Shown here: in pieces, positions 17,839 through 25,109 of the stretch
Numbering within the stretch: the stretch's first letter is position 1
How the letters are laid out: each line of letters opens with the position of its first letter
Assembly (NCBI RefSeq): GCF_000422505.1
Contig: NZ_KE383868.1
Span: 252,575-316,574, forward strand
Direction: 5' to 3'
Source of the DNA: Paenibacillus pinihumi DSM 23905 = JCM 16419
GTDB lineage: Bacteria; Bacillota; Bacilli; Paenibacillales; Paenibacillaceae
DNA: 64,000 nucleotides
Translations under genes and position numbers: made by a program
Notes under the pieces: model-generated
Seen by the model: only the letters and a program-made list of their open reading frames with translations
What the model was told of the DNA's origin: nothing
Databases searched by the model: none

Positions 17839-18774
17839 TTATGGCGTGCTCTTAGACAAAAATGTGGTCAATTCAGCGATTGTAGGAAATCCGGCACTTC
17901 CCCCATGCTTTGTAACCGAAAGCGAGCCGCAGGCGGTGCCATATTGCAGACAGCTTGCAAGATCATCACCCCGCAGATATCCATAGAGAAATCCGGCGTT
18001 AAAGGAATCCCCGGCTCCAGTCGTATCTGCTACAGCCATCCGGTATGCAGGATGACCGACGATCTCTCCCCCACGGGCAGCTATCGCTCCCAGTTCTCCA
18101 AGCTTAATGACGACAGTTGGCGTATGGGCAGCAAAGGCGGAAAGGGCTGCCCTCACATCAGACTGGTGGGCATAATGAGCGGCCTCGGGCTCATTGGCGA
18201 AAAATACATCCACATTTTGAATGAGCTCGAAAATGCCCATATACCATTCGCCTGTTTCATCCCAGCCTGCATCCAGGGATATCGTCACATTATGCTGCTT
18301 CGCCTTTCGTACAAAAGCCATGTATTCCTCATGATTGGAGCGGCCATTGTAACCGGTCAAGTGAATATGCCGGACTTGAGAGAGCAATTCCTCTTTAATA
18401 TCCTTCAAGGAAAACTCTGTGACAGAACCGTCATAAGTTATAAAGCTTCTGTCCGTTTCCGGATTAAATGCAATGCTGATTCCCGTGCTGCGGGTTTTGC
18501 TGAATTCAATTTCTGTAGCTGCTCCGTAACGATGCAGTTCATCGATGATGAACCTTCCACAATAGTCGTCACCGACCAGTCCGGTAATAAGCGGACGCAT
18601 GCCGAGCTTGGCTATGCCCAGCCCGCTAATGGCAGTACCGCCGCCAATGTGGAATGAGATACCCGGAACCCGAATTTCCTGCCCGGGCTCCGGAATGGCA
18701 TTGCAGCCACTGACGACGATATCAATATTTCCCGCACCGGCAAGCAGGACATCGTATTTTTTTTCAGGTTCCAA
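17839..18774 (-). CDS. PfkB-family carbohydrate kinase
   Basis: About 311 residues. PfkB signature 1 is present as FHIGGGTAISGLGIAKLG and signature 2 as DTTGAGDSFNAGFLYG, which holds the catalytic Asp. The family phosphorylates sugars and nucleosides, as in fructokinase, KdgK or adenosine kinase. The start is TTG 18774, chosen because GGAGG is eight bases upstream; another TTG five codons earlier overlaps that box. It is the first gene downstream of the two LacI operators and probably heads the kinase-GH4-isomerase operon. Confidence 0.88.
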   Translation of the reverse strand: MEPEKKYDVLLAGAGNIDIVVSGCNAIPEPGQEIRVPGISFHIGGGTAISGLGIAKLGMRPLITGLVGDDYCGRFIIDELHRYGAATEIEFSKTRSTGISIAFNPETDRSFITYDGSVTEFSLKDIKEELLSQVRHIHLTGYNGRSNHEEYMAFVRKAKQHNVTISLDAGWDETGEWYMGIFELIQNVDVFFANEPEAAHYAHQSDVRAALSAFAAHTPTVVIKLGELGAIAARGGEIVGHPAYRMAVADTTGAGDSFNAGFLYGYLRGDDLASCLQYGTACGSLSVTKHGGSAGFPTIAELTTFLSKSTP

Positions 18775-18807
18775 AGCTGTTCCCTCCAATCATTCAAATC
18801 CTTCAAG

Positions 18808-18883
18808 TCTGGCAACGTTACCAGAAGTAATTAAAAGGATTTAACAAAATATTAACATTCGATTTCCTGGCAACGTTACCAGA
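18808..18883 (-). promoter_or_regulatory. Pair of identical LacI-type operators around the sugar-cluster promoter
   Basis: The 16-bp near-palindrome CTGGCAACGTTACCAG occurs twice, at 18809-18824 and 18867-18882, 58 bp centre to centre. The AACGTT core is typical of LacI-family sites. A possible minus-strand promoter, TTGCCA-N16-TATTTT, has its -35 inside the upstream copy. Spacing of about five to six helical turns would allow looping by a repressor. The neighbouring lacI gene ends 27 bp away. Confidence 0.85.
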
Positions 18884-18909
18884 CTGAGCGAAAGAAAAGG
18901 GGATGACCC

Positions 18910-19920
18910 TTACAGCAAACTTCTCAAGCTGTCCCTTTCTACGAGCTTATGATGAAGGACGATTTCCTTGACACCCGGAGCATTCCCTTCAATCATCTTA
19001 ATCAAAATATCCACGCTCATCTCCCCGATTTGTTGGATCGGCTGATGCAGCGAAGTCAGCTTTGGCCGTACCGTCTCCGTAATACCGGAATCATCGAATC
19101 CGACGAGCGAAATATCTTCAGGTACGCGCAGCTTATTATCCACAATACAATTCAGTGCGCCAACCGCCATATCGTCACTTACTGCGAAGACAACACTAGG
19201 CAACTGCTCCCTTGCAAGAAAAGAACACATAATGTCGTATCCATCCTGCATTTTGAGATTGCCGAACCCGATCCAATCCGGATTCACTGCAATTTCAGCA
19301 TCTGCAAGTGCCTCCAGATAGCCGGCATATCGATGCTGTCCCGTGGAGATTTCCCGGGTATCTCCGCCAATAAAACCGATGTTGCGGTGGCCGAGGGAGA
19401 CCAGATGTTTCACTGTGTCATACGCTGCCTGCTTATCGTTAATGTTGACCGAGGGGCAATTGACAGACGCGCTTGGCTTGGCGCTGCAAAATACGACCGG
19501 AATCGTAAGCGTACTAAGAAAACGCTCAATTGGCTTGTTCATCATCTCGTGCATAATGATCATGCCGTCTACTTGCATTTCCTTGAACACTTGCAAGTAA
19601 TTCAATTCCTTATCCAGATTCTCTTTAATATTCCCAACCAGGATGTTATAACGATTCCGGCTGGCCTCTTCCTCAATATAACTGAGCGTGGAGGAAAAGA
19701 AGCTGGTCGAAATGTCCGATGCGATGACGCCAATCAAATTGGTCTTCTTGCGCACCAGGCTGCGGGCAATGCTATTCGGAACAAAATCGAGGTCTTCAAT
19801 CGCTTGCTTGACCGCGGCTCTCACTTCCGGCTTTACATACTTTCCGTTATTCAGCACCCTGGATACTGTTGAAATGGATACTCCTGCTCTCTCGGCTACA
19901 TCTTTGATATTTACAGGCAA
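18910..19920 (-). CDS. LacI-family transcriptional regulator of the sugar cluster
   Basis: A 336-residue regulator with the canonical LacI DNA-binding domain (NIKDVAERAGVSISTVSRVLNNGKYV, then the hinge VPNSIARSLVRKKTNLIGVI) and a periplasmic-binding-protein-like ligand domain. The start is TTG 19920 with AAGGAGG at proper spacing. Immediately downstream lie two perfect copies of its probable operator, placed ahead of the kinase-GH4-isomerase genes. It should repress those genes until the sugar or a phosphorylated derivative is present. Confidence 0.92.
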   Translation of the reverse strand: MPVNIKDVAERAGVSISTVSRVLNNGKYVKPEVRAAVKQAIEDLDFVPNSIARSLVRKKTNLIGVIASDISTSFFSSTLSYIEEEASRNRYNILVGNIKENLDKELNYLQVFKEMQVDGMIIMHEMMNKPIERFLSTLTIPVVFCSAKPSASVNCPSVNINDKQAAYDTVKHLVSLGHRNIGFIGGDTREISTGQHRYAGYLEALADAEIAVNPDWIGFGNLKMQDGYDIMCSFLAREQLPSVVFAVSDDMAVGALNCIVDNKLRVPEDISLVGFDDSGITETVRPKLTSLHQPIQQIGEMSVDILIKMIEGNAPGVKEIVLHHKLVERDSLRSLL

Positions 19921-19980
19921 CAGGTTTCCCTCCTTTTCTTTAAGTATTTGGTTTGATTAGCTCTTTGCACACTTAATATA

Positions 19981-19994
19981 TCAAAACGTTTTCA
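19981..19994 (-). promoter_or_regulatory. Possible cre/LacI-type site upstream of lacI
   Basis: TCAAAACGTTTTCA on the plus strand is a palindrome with a CG centre. It matches the CcpA consensus TGWAANCGNTNWCA at all but one position. It could be a catabolite site or an autoregulatory site. Confidence 0.45.
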
Positions 19995-20114
19995 GAGTCG
20001 TCAACATTTTTTCAAATGATTCGTACATGGATAGAATCCCTAACCGTGGCAGGCAATTTGTCACATTGCCTGCCCTACAATTCTATTCAATGACATGCAA
20101 AAATAAAGAGTAAT

Positions 20115-21494
20115 CTATATTCTGGAAATCAAACTGCGTAAATCCGGACGATTGCCAATTCGTTGTGTTCGTGGTCTAAGCGGGGCATCCTGTTGTACAG
20201 AACCCGTTTCACGTAAAAGTTCACGCGCCTTGGCAGGAGTTAACCGCGGCTTTCTTTTCGCAAGAAGTATTCCCTGTAAACAGCCTACAACTCCCACTAT
20301 TATAGGAGATGCGCTGGAGGTCCCGTTAAACTGGTCCGTAAATTGCTGATCTTCTCCACTCCCTCGATGTAAATCGCCATACCCCGTTGTCGTGACTTCT
20401 TCTCCCCATCCTTGAACATCTACTATTTGGCCGTAATTGGAAAATCCAAGCCTGGAACGATCTGGCCCGTGAAAACGGCCATGCGTTCTTTCGGGAGGTG
20501 CCCCTGCACCTACGACAATAGCTCCTGAATCCCGGTTTTGACGATTAAACGGGTTCCTCCACGAAACAGGGAAGCCTGAGTCTGGCGTATTGTACACAGG
20601 ATCATCCAAATTTTCGCCACCATTGCCTGCCGCTTCAACAACGATAATTCCTTTTCTGGTAGCAAACTGTATTGCAGCAAAATCATCGGGCCACCATTCA
20701 ATAGGAATAAAACCCATTTGTCCATTCCCAATATATTTGGGTCCAGGCCGATGGATTTCAATTAATAGAATGTCTCCGCGTCCTAGTAAATTGGCCGCCT
20801 GAACAATTGCACGTGCCGTATCCATGTTTCCATCTGCGTCAAAAATTGAAACTGCTCGTACTTGGGCATCCGGGCAAATTCCTGTGACCCCCAGTGAATT
20901 TTGATCTCCGCTCACAACTCCCAATACAGCTGTTCCATGATTTCTGTACCTGATGTCAGGTGATGGAAATCCTCCGGCAACGCCACCTTGATTTTGTACA
21001 AGATCCTCATGAGTTAATCGCCAAGCACCCTCAATATCAATAATTTGAACCCCGGATCCCCGTCCACCGGGAACTGTCCATGCATAAAAGGCATCAACTC
21101 CTTCCGGAGCCGGATGGAGATAGCCTTGTCTTGCCATGAATTCCGGTATGTGGTCCTCCGGTATAGTTTCAGAAGCCCTTGCCAGTTCCGCCTCCGGCTT
21201 AATAAATGCAGCCTCTACAGATGAATGTTCCCTAAGGGTTTTCGCTAAAGCATCGAGCTTTTCATCCGGTGCAAGAACTCGATGGAAACGTAAAAGATCA
21301 GTAACAACCGACTGATCGGCATCCATCATGATATCTTTGCTCCCTGCCTGCATCTGAAATTGAAATACTGGCTCTATATGTGATTGCTCTACTGCAAGCA
21401 AATCCACTATATCTGCCGGTATAATTAAATATCCAGAAATATCCATATCATCCGATAAGTCTGGCTTAGTCATGACAATAAGCTGTTTTCCCAT
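20115..21494 (-). CDS. S8 subtilase-family serine protease without signal peptide
   Basis: A 459-residue S8 peptidase. The triad is Asp153 (IIDIEGAW), His186 (RYRNHGTAVLG) and Ser393 (FNGTSSASP), with the oxyanion region VEAAGNGG near 287-293. The first about 140 residues are a non-catalytic N-terminal domain and there is no signal peptide. The spacing of DIEGAW and NHGTAV resembles secreted or inclusion-type subtilases found in bacteria and is unlike subtilisin. GGAGG precedes the ATG. It is the third gene of an operon with an intracellular subtilisin and an astacin-like metalloprotease. Confidence 0.88.
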   Translation of the reverse strand: MGKQLIVMTKPDLSDDMDISGYLIIPADIVDLLAVEQSHIEPVFQFQMQAGSKDIMMDADQSVVTDLLRFHRVLAPDEKLDALAKTLREHSSVEAAFIKPEAELARASETIPEDHIPEFMARQGYLHPAPEGVDAFYAWTVPGGRGSGVQIIDIEGAWRLTHEDLVQNQGGVAGGFPSPDIRYRNHGTAVLGVVSGDQNSLGVTGICPDAQVRAVSIFDADGNMDTARAIVQAANLLGRGDILLIEIHRPGPKYIGNGQMGFIPIEWWPDDFAAIQFATRKGIIVVEAAGNGGENLDDPVYNTPDSGFPVSWRNPFNRQNRDSGAIVVGAGAPPERTHGRFHGPDRSRLGFSNYGQIVDVQGWGEEVTTTGYGDLHRGSGEDQQFTDQFNGTSSASPIIVGVVGCLQGILLAKRKPRLTPAKARELLRETGSVQQDAPLRPRTQRIGNRPDLRSLISRI

Positions 21495-21560
21495 TTTTTA
21501 TCCCTCCAATTTTCCCGCTTTTTATAATTATAATTGGGGACTCATATTTCTTTTATCTGA

Positions 21561-22556
21561 CTAACCGTATTGATTTAAATCAGGTGGGTGTTTCTGAATG
21601 AAATTCTCTAAAATGTCATTTGCGGTCAAATAAAGCAGCCCATTACCTTCTATTGTTTTATCACTTCCCAGCGGGATGGTTCGCTTTACAATTTGCGCAT
21701 AAAGCTCTGCTTCTGTCAGTTTTCGGTTGAACTGAGAAGTATCTTGACAATAGTTAAGCAACAAAGCAAGCGCCCCTGTAACATGAGGAGCCGCCATGGA
21801 GGTACCCGATAAAACTTTGTAAGGGTTATCCTTATCCGGAACCAGATCCAGAGGGAATGTCGATAAGACGTTGACTCCAGGTGCAGTCAAATCAACCTCA
21901 TTGTTCTGCGTTAAAAAATAAGGAGCCTTCCTCGTGAAATCAACAGCACCCACAGATGTAGATTCATTGTAGCTTGCGGGGTATCTGTATTCTTCACGGC
22001 CGCTGTTTCCGGCTGCACATACAACAATGATATCAAGCTCTACGGCTCGTTTAATTGCATCGTGCATGGCACTACTATAGGCGGAGGAAGAAAGTGACAT
22101 GCTAATTATTTGAACACGGTGTTCAATCGCATAGTCAATTGCCTGCGCAATCCACTCCGCTTTCCCCCGGCCTTTCCGATTGAGTACCTTCAATATTAAT
22201 AAGCCTGCTTCAGGCGCAACACCTACTACACCTTGATCATTTTTGGTTGCTGCAATTGTTCCGGCTACGTGTGTACCGTGTCCATTGTAATCAATAAACT
22301 TTTCAGGATCTCCACTATCATCATCCGTAAAATTCCTGCCGCCTACGATTCGTTCCTTCAAGTCCGGATGTTGAATATCGCAGCCAGTATCCAGAACAGC
22401 AATGATAACCCCCCGTCCATACTGGCCCTTTTCCCAGAAGAGAGGGGCTTGAATCATTTGAATTCCTTTTGGTATTTCCCTTATCGGATGTGTGACATCC
22501 TCTGCTTTATAAGGCAGCAGCTCGACAGACTTTTCATTGACATTTATAGTGTGCAT
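21561..22556 (-). CDS. Intracellular subtilisin-like serine protease (IspA type)
   Basis: A 331-residue S8A protease with triad Asp56 (AVLDTGCD), His93 (YNGHGTHVAGT) and Ser253 (SGTSMAAPH). The short N-terminal extension ends in ELLPY and then IPKGIQMIQAP, which matches the propeptide LIPY motif of Bacillus intracellular subtilisins; there is no signal peptide. In that family the extension blocks the active site until it is cleaved. It lies between two other proteases (gaps 49 and 66 bp), so the three are probably one transcript. Confidence 0.9.
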   Translation of the reverse strand: MHTINVNEKSVELLPYKAEDVTHPIREIPKGIQMIQAPLFWEKGQYGRGVIIAVLDTGCDIQHPDLKERIVGGRNFTDDDSGDPEKFIDYNGHGTHVAGTIAATKNDQGVVGVAPEAGLLILKVLNRKGRGKAEWIAQAIDYAIEHRVQIISMSLSSSAYSSAMHDAIKRAVELDIIVVCAAGNSGREEYRYPASYNESTSVGAVDFTRKAPYFLTQNNEVDLTAPGVNVLSTFPLDLVPDKDNPYKVLSGTSMAAPHVTGALALLLNYCQDTSQFNRKLTEAELYAQIVKRTIPLGSDKTIEGNGLLYLTANDILENFIQKHPPDLNQYG

Positions 22557-22605
22557 CCTTCACCCCGTTTCAGTTTTTCTTGCATTAATAGTTTTTACAA
22601 AAGAA

Positions 22606-23484
22606 TTACGGGTGCACAGGTTCTCTTCCATCGGCTGCTGCCATTTGCAGGCCTATTGTGTGGTGCTCGTTATGTTCATCTTGAACATCACCGTACAGTG
22701 CATTGATTCCTGCAATATCCAGCTCGCTTAAGCCGTTCCGCTGTCCGATTTGAACATCGATTTTTGGAATAATGGTTTGCTCGCCGTTTTTAGAAAAGGC
22801 AAAAGCACCATAATGCATAATGGAATTATAATCATAATCTCCAATAGTTCCGGCTTCTAGGAAGGTTGCCTTGTCAAAATTAAACTTTGCTTCATCTTTG
22901 ATGTTCTCCATTTTGATTTCTACAAACTGATCGCGGTTTGGTGAACTTTGTTCATGATACATTCCAAGTGCATGGCCAATCTCATGAATGGCATTACCTC
23001 TCGTGCAGTCGCTGCCCAGTGTAATAAACTGCTCTCCCCCTTGCATTCCCATCGGAGAGGAACAACCTGATCCAGGTATAAAGCGGATGTGGTTGGTTTC
23101 TCCGGTATGTGGAACTAATCGGATAATGGTATTTGTATTCCAATGCTCAATGGCCATTAGCACACGTTCGGGCTCAGGAAGCGCAGGATCAATTAAATAG
23201 GGAACGATTCCGTCGGGCCAGCGTGCGCCCACTTCCATCACAAACGTAAATTCAGCACCAAAGTCCTCTGTTGTATCCCTTTCCTCCTTGGATCTTATTT
23301 CTTCTACTGGTGCAATTACGATGTCTCCTTCCATGATTGCCAGTCCTTCAATTTCTACATACTTAACCTTTTGTGGACCTTTACCTGCGAAATGGATCGT
23401 CGCTGTTTTCTCCGCCTTCTGTTCTGCAACTTCCGGGGAGTATAATTCTGTTCCGTGCTGGATACTGCCATGATTTTTACTCAT
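22606..23484 (-). CDS. Astacin-family (M12A) zinc metalloprotease without signal peptide
   Basis: About 292 residues. The zinc site is HEIGHALGMYHEQ (three His ligands), with the following SPNRD close to the astacin consensus, and the Met-turn SIMHYGAFAF. A pro-segment precedes the VPYLIDPALPEPE start of the catalytic domain. No signal peptide is visible, unlike most astacins. AAGGAGG lies seven bases from the ATG at 23484; an ATG three bases upstream is possible. First gene of the three-protease operon. Activation could be by the subtilisins encoded next to it; that is inference. Confidence 0.88.
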   Translation of the reverse strand: MSKNHGSIQHGTELYSPEVAEQKAEKTATIHFAGKGPQKVKYVEIEGLAIMEGDIVIAPVEEIRSKEERDTTEDFGAEFTFVMEVGARWPDGIVPYLIDPALPEPERVLMAIEHWNTNTIIRLVPHTGETNHIRFIPGSGCSSPMGMQGGEQFITLGSDCTRGNAIHEIGHALGMYHEQSSPNRDQFVEIKMENIKDEAKFNFDKATFLEAGTIGDYDYNSIMHYGAFAFSKNGEQTIIPKIDVQIGQRNGLSELDIAGINALYGDVQDEHNEHHTIGLQMAAADGREPVHP

Positions 23485-23583
23485 CATGTTGCCTCCTTAA
23501 CAATTATTTTGTGTAACCAGTATAAATTTCACTGAACTGTTGAAGATTATGCATTCATCACCTTTATTGATGGTATTACTCCA

Positions 23584-23628
23584 TAAAAATGACAGCCTAA
23601 AGTAACTTGAGTTTCTTTAGGCTGTCAT
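23584..23628 (-). terminator. Terminator of the Cfr-like gene
   Basis: ATGACAGCCTAAAG (23589-23602) pairs with CTTTAGGCTGTCAT (23615-23628), a 14-bp perfect stem; minus-strand T-run TTTTTA follows. Confidence 0.8.
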
Positions 23629-23752
23629 TAGACAAGCTTTGCTCTTCATATGGCGTCCATGAAAAACGATATGCGGTTGAAAAACTGTTTATTAATATCT
23701 AATTCTGATGAGCAGCCTCCGGAGTCGTGATATGTTTGTATGAATCTGTTAA

Positions 23753-24784
23753 CTACTTTGATCCATACAATTGACCGCAGGCAGCGTTAATGTCGGATCC
23801 GAATTGGGTTCGCACGGTGACATGAATCCCTTTCGACTTCAAAATTTTAACGAATCGATTCATATTTTCCCGGTCAGATTGCCGATAGCTTTCCGGCGTC
23901 TCATCTGTTGTATTGTAGGGGATCAGATTGACGTGATACAGATGCTCCCTCGCTCCCCTTCCCCGTAATAATTCAGCTACTGCCTGCGCATGCTCGGGTG
24001 AATCATTGACTCCCCGAAGCATAATATAGGCGATATAGACCTTTCTCCCCGTATGCCGGATATGATCATCCAACGCTGTTAACACATCCTGTAGCGGAAA
24101 ATGCCGATTGATCGGCATCAGTTGGCTTCGCTGATCGTCAAATGGCGAGTGCAGCGAGAAGGTCAGGTTCACCTGAGGAAACTCCTCCTTTAGCCTTGGC
24201 ATCCCCGGGAGGATGCCGATCGTAGAAACTGTAATTCTGCGGTGCGACAGCCCGAACAGCTTGGGGTTCGTTAAAATATGGAGCGCATCAAATAAATTCG
24301 GGTTGGCAAGAGCCTCCCCCATACCCATAAAAGAAACACTATCCAAGGGATGTCCGTTCAGGTGAAAATACAATAATTGATCGGTAATCTCATCCGCTGT
24401 CAGGTTTCTCTTTAACCCGATCGTGCCTGTAGCACAAAAGCTGCAGCCAAATCCGCAGCCGCATTGCGAGGAAATACAATAGGACTCCCATCCGCGCTTA
24501 TAGCTGAGTCTCACAGCCTCCACACGTTCTGTGCCCGAGACGGCAAACAAAATTTTAGACACTTGATTCGATGTCTTTTCTATTACCGGCTGGACACTCA
24601 ACACATTATTCCCCAGCTCCTTGATCAAGGCTTCCCGCAATACCTTGGGAATCATCGTCATCTGGTCAAATTCCCCGATTTTTTGCTTGAAAATGGCGTC
24701 CATAATTTGCGTATATCTGTAAGCTGGTTGTCTCAAATTGGACACTGTATGCTGAATCTTTTCATATTTGGATTTTGGCTTCAT
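23753..24784 (-). CDS. Cfr-like 23S rRNA (adenine-2503-C8) methyltransferase, radical SAM
   Basis: About 343 residues. The radical-SAM cluster ligands are Cys110, Cys114 and Cys117 (CGFGCSFC), and the two methyl-transfer cysteines are seen at about Cys103 (YCISSQC) and Cys336 (AACGQLYG). Segments such as WESYCISSQCGC, FMGMGEALAN, LTFSLHSP, YIAYIML and QFGSDINAACGQLYG follow Staphylococcus Cfr and its Bacillales homologs more closely than RlmN. Such enzymes methylate C8 of A2503 and give resistance to phenicols, lincosamides, oxazolidinones, pleuromutilins and streptogramin A. ATG 24784 has AAAGGAG six bases upstream; an upstream in-frame extension only reads the leader hairpins. Activity is inferred, not shown. 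Confidence 0.85.
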   Translation of the reverse strand: MKPKSKYEKIQHTVSNLRQPAYRYTQIMDAIFKQKIGEFDQMTMIPKVLREALIKELGNNVLSVQPVIEKTSNQVSKILFAVSGTERVEAVRLSYKRGWESYCISSQCGCGFGCSFCATGTIGLKRNLTADEITDQLLYFHLNGHPLDSVSFMGMGEALANPNLFDALHILTNPKLFGLSHRRITVSTIGILPGMPRLKEEFPQVNLTFSLHSPFDDQRSQLMPINRHFPLQDVLTALDDHIRHTGRKVYIAYIMLRGVNDSPEHAQAVAELLRGRGAREHLYHVNLIPYNTTDETPESYRQSDRENMNRFVKILKSKGIHVTVRTQFGSDINAACGQLYGSK

Positions 24785-24850
24785 GTTTTTCTCCTTTACA
24801 GCTGACGGGAGAAAAACGCCACAGAGCACGGGCTTGAATCCGTGGCGCTT
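24785..24850 (-). promoter_or_regulatory. Attenuator and ribosome-site-masking hairpins before the Cfr-like gene
   Basis: Two structures can be drawn in the minus-strand leader. GTTTTTCTCC (plus complement 24808-24817) pairs over 10 bp with GGAGAAAAAC, which contains the Shine-Dalgarno of the Cfr-like gene (24785-24794), so the start would be hidden. Upstream, CGCCAC and GTGGCG (24842-24847 and 24817-24822 on plus) form a stem followed by TTTTT, a terminator-like shape; an inner CACGG/CCGTG pairing competes with it. Mutually exclusive folding fits drug-induced attenuation. Pairing is visible; function is inferred. Confidence 0.65.
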
Positions 24851-24901
24851 TACATTAACCAAACTATACGATACATAACATCAAGTGATGGCCGTAGGCC
24901 C

Positions 24902-25027
24902 TCACTTCGCGTACTGATCTATAGAAGGATAAAGTTCCGGCAGCCGCTTCCTTTTTTTGTGAACCATGCCAACAAGCCAATGAGATGACAGATCCACATA
25001 ATCAGCTACAACTTCCATTTCAAACAT
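24902..25027 (-). CDS. Small ORF (41 codons) between the ABC-F and Cfr-like genes
   Basis: A 41-residue ORF with a good ribosome site (AAAGGAAGGG eight bases before ATG 25027). The peptide begins MFEMEVVADYVDLSS and ends SIDQYAK, with a basic KKRKR patch in the middle. It lies 82 bp after the ABC-F stop and about 118 bp before the Cfr-like start, upstream of that gene's attenuator. It could be a leader peptide or an independent small protein; it is longer than usual stalling peptides (about 9-25 residues). No homolog recognised. Confidence 0.45.
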   Translation of the reverse strand: MFEMEVVADYVDLSSHWLVGMVHKKRKRLPELYPSIDQYAK

Positions 25028-25109
25028 ATCTTTATCCCTTCCTTTCAATCCGCTTCTTTTGTTCGAAGCAGACAATCATATTTTAATTTTTGAATCTGTA
25101 ACGATGGAT

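Noticed and set aside
18949..19872. A 307-codon plus-strand frame opposite lacI
   Set aside because: Antisense to a complete LacI gene with canonical motifs; no ribosome site or domain supports it.
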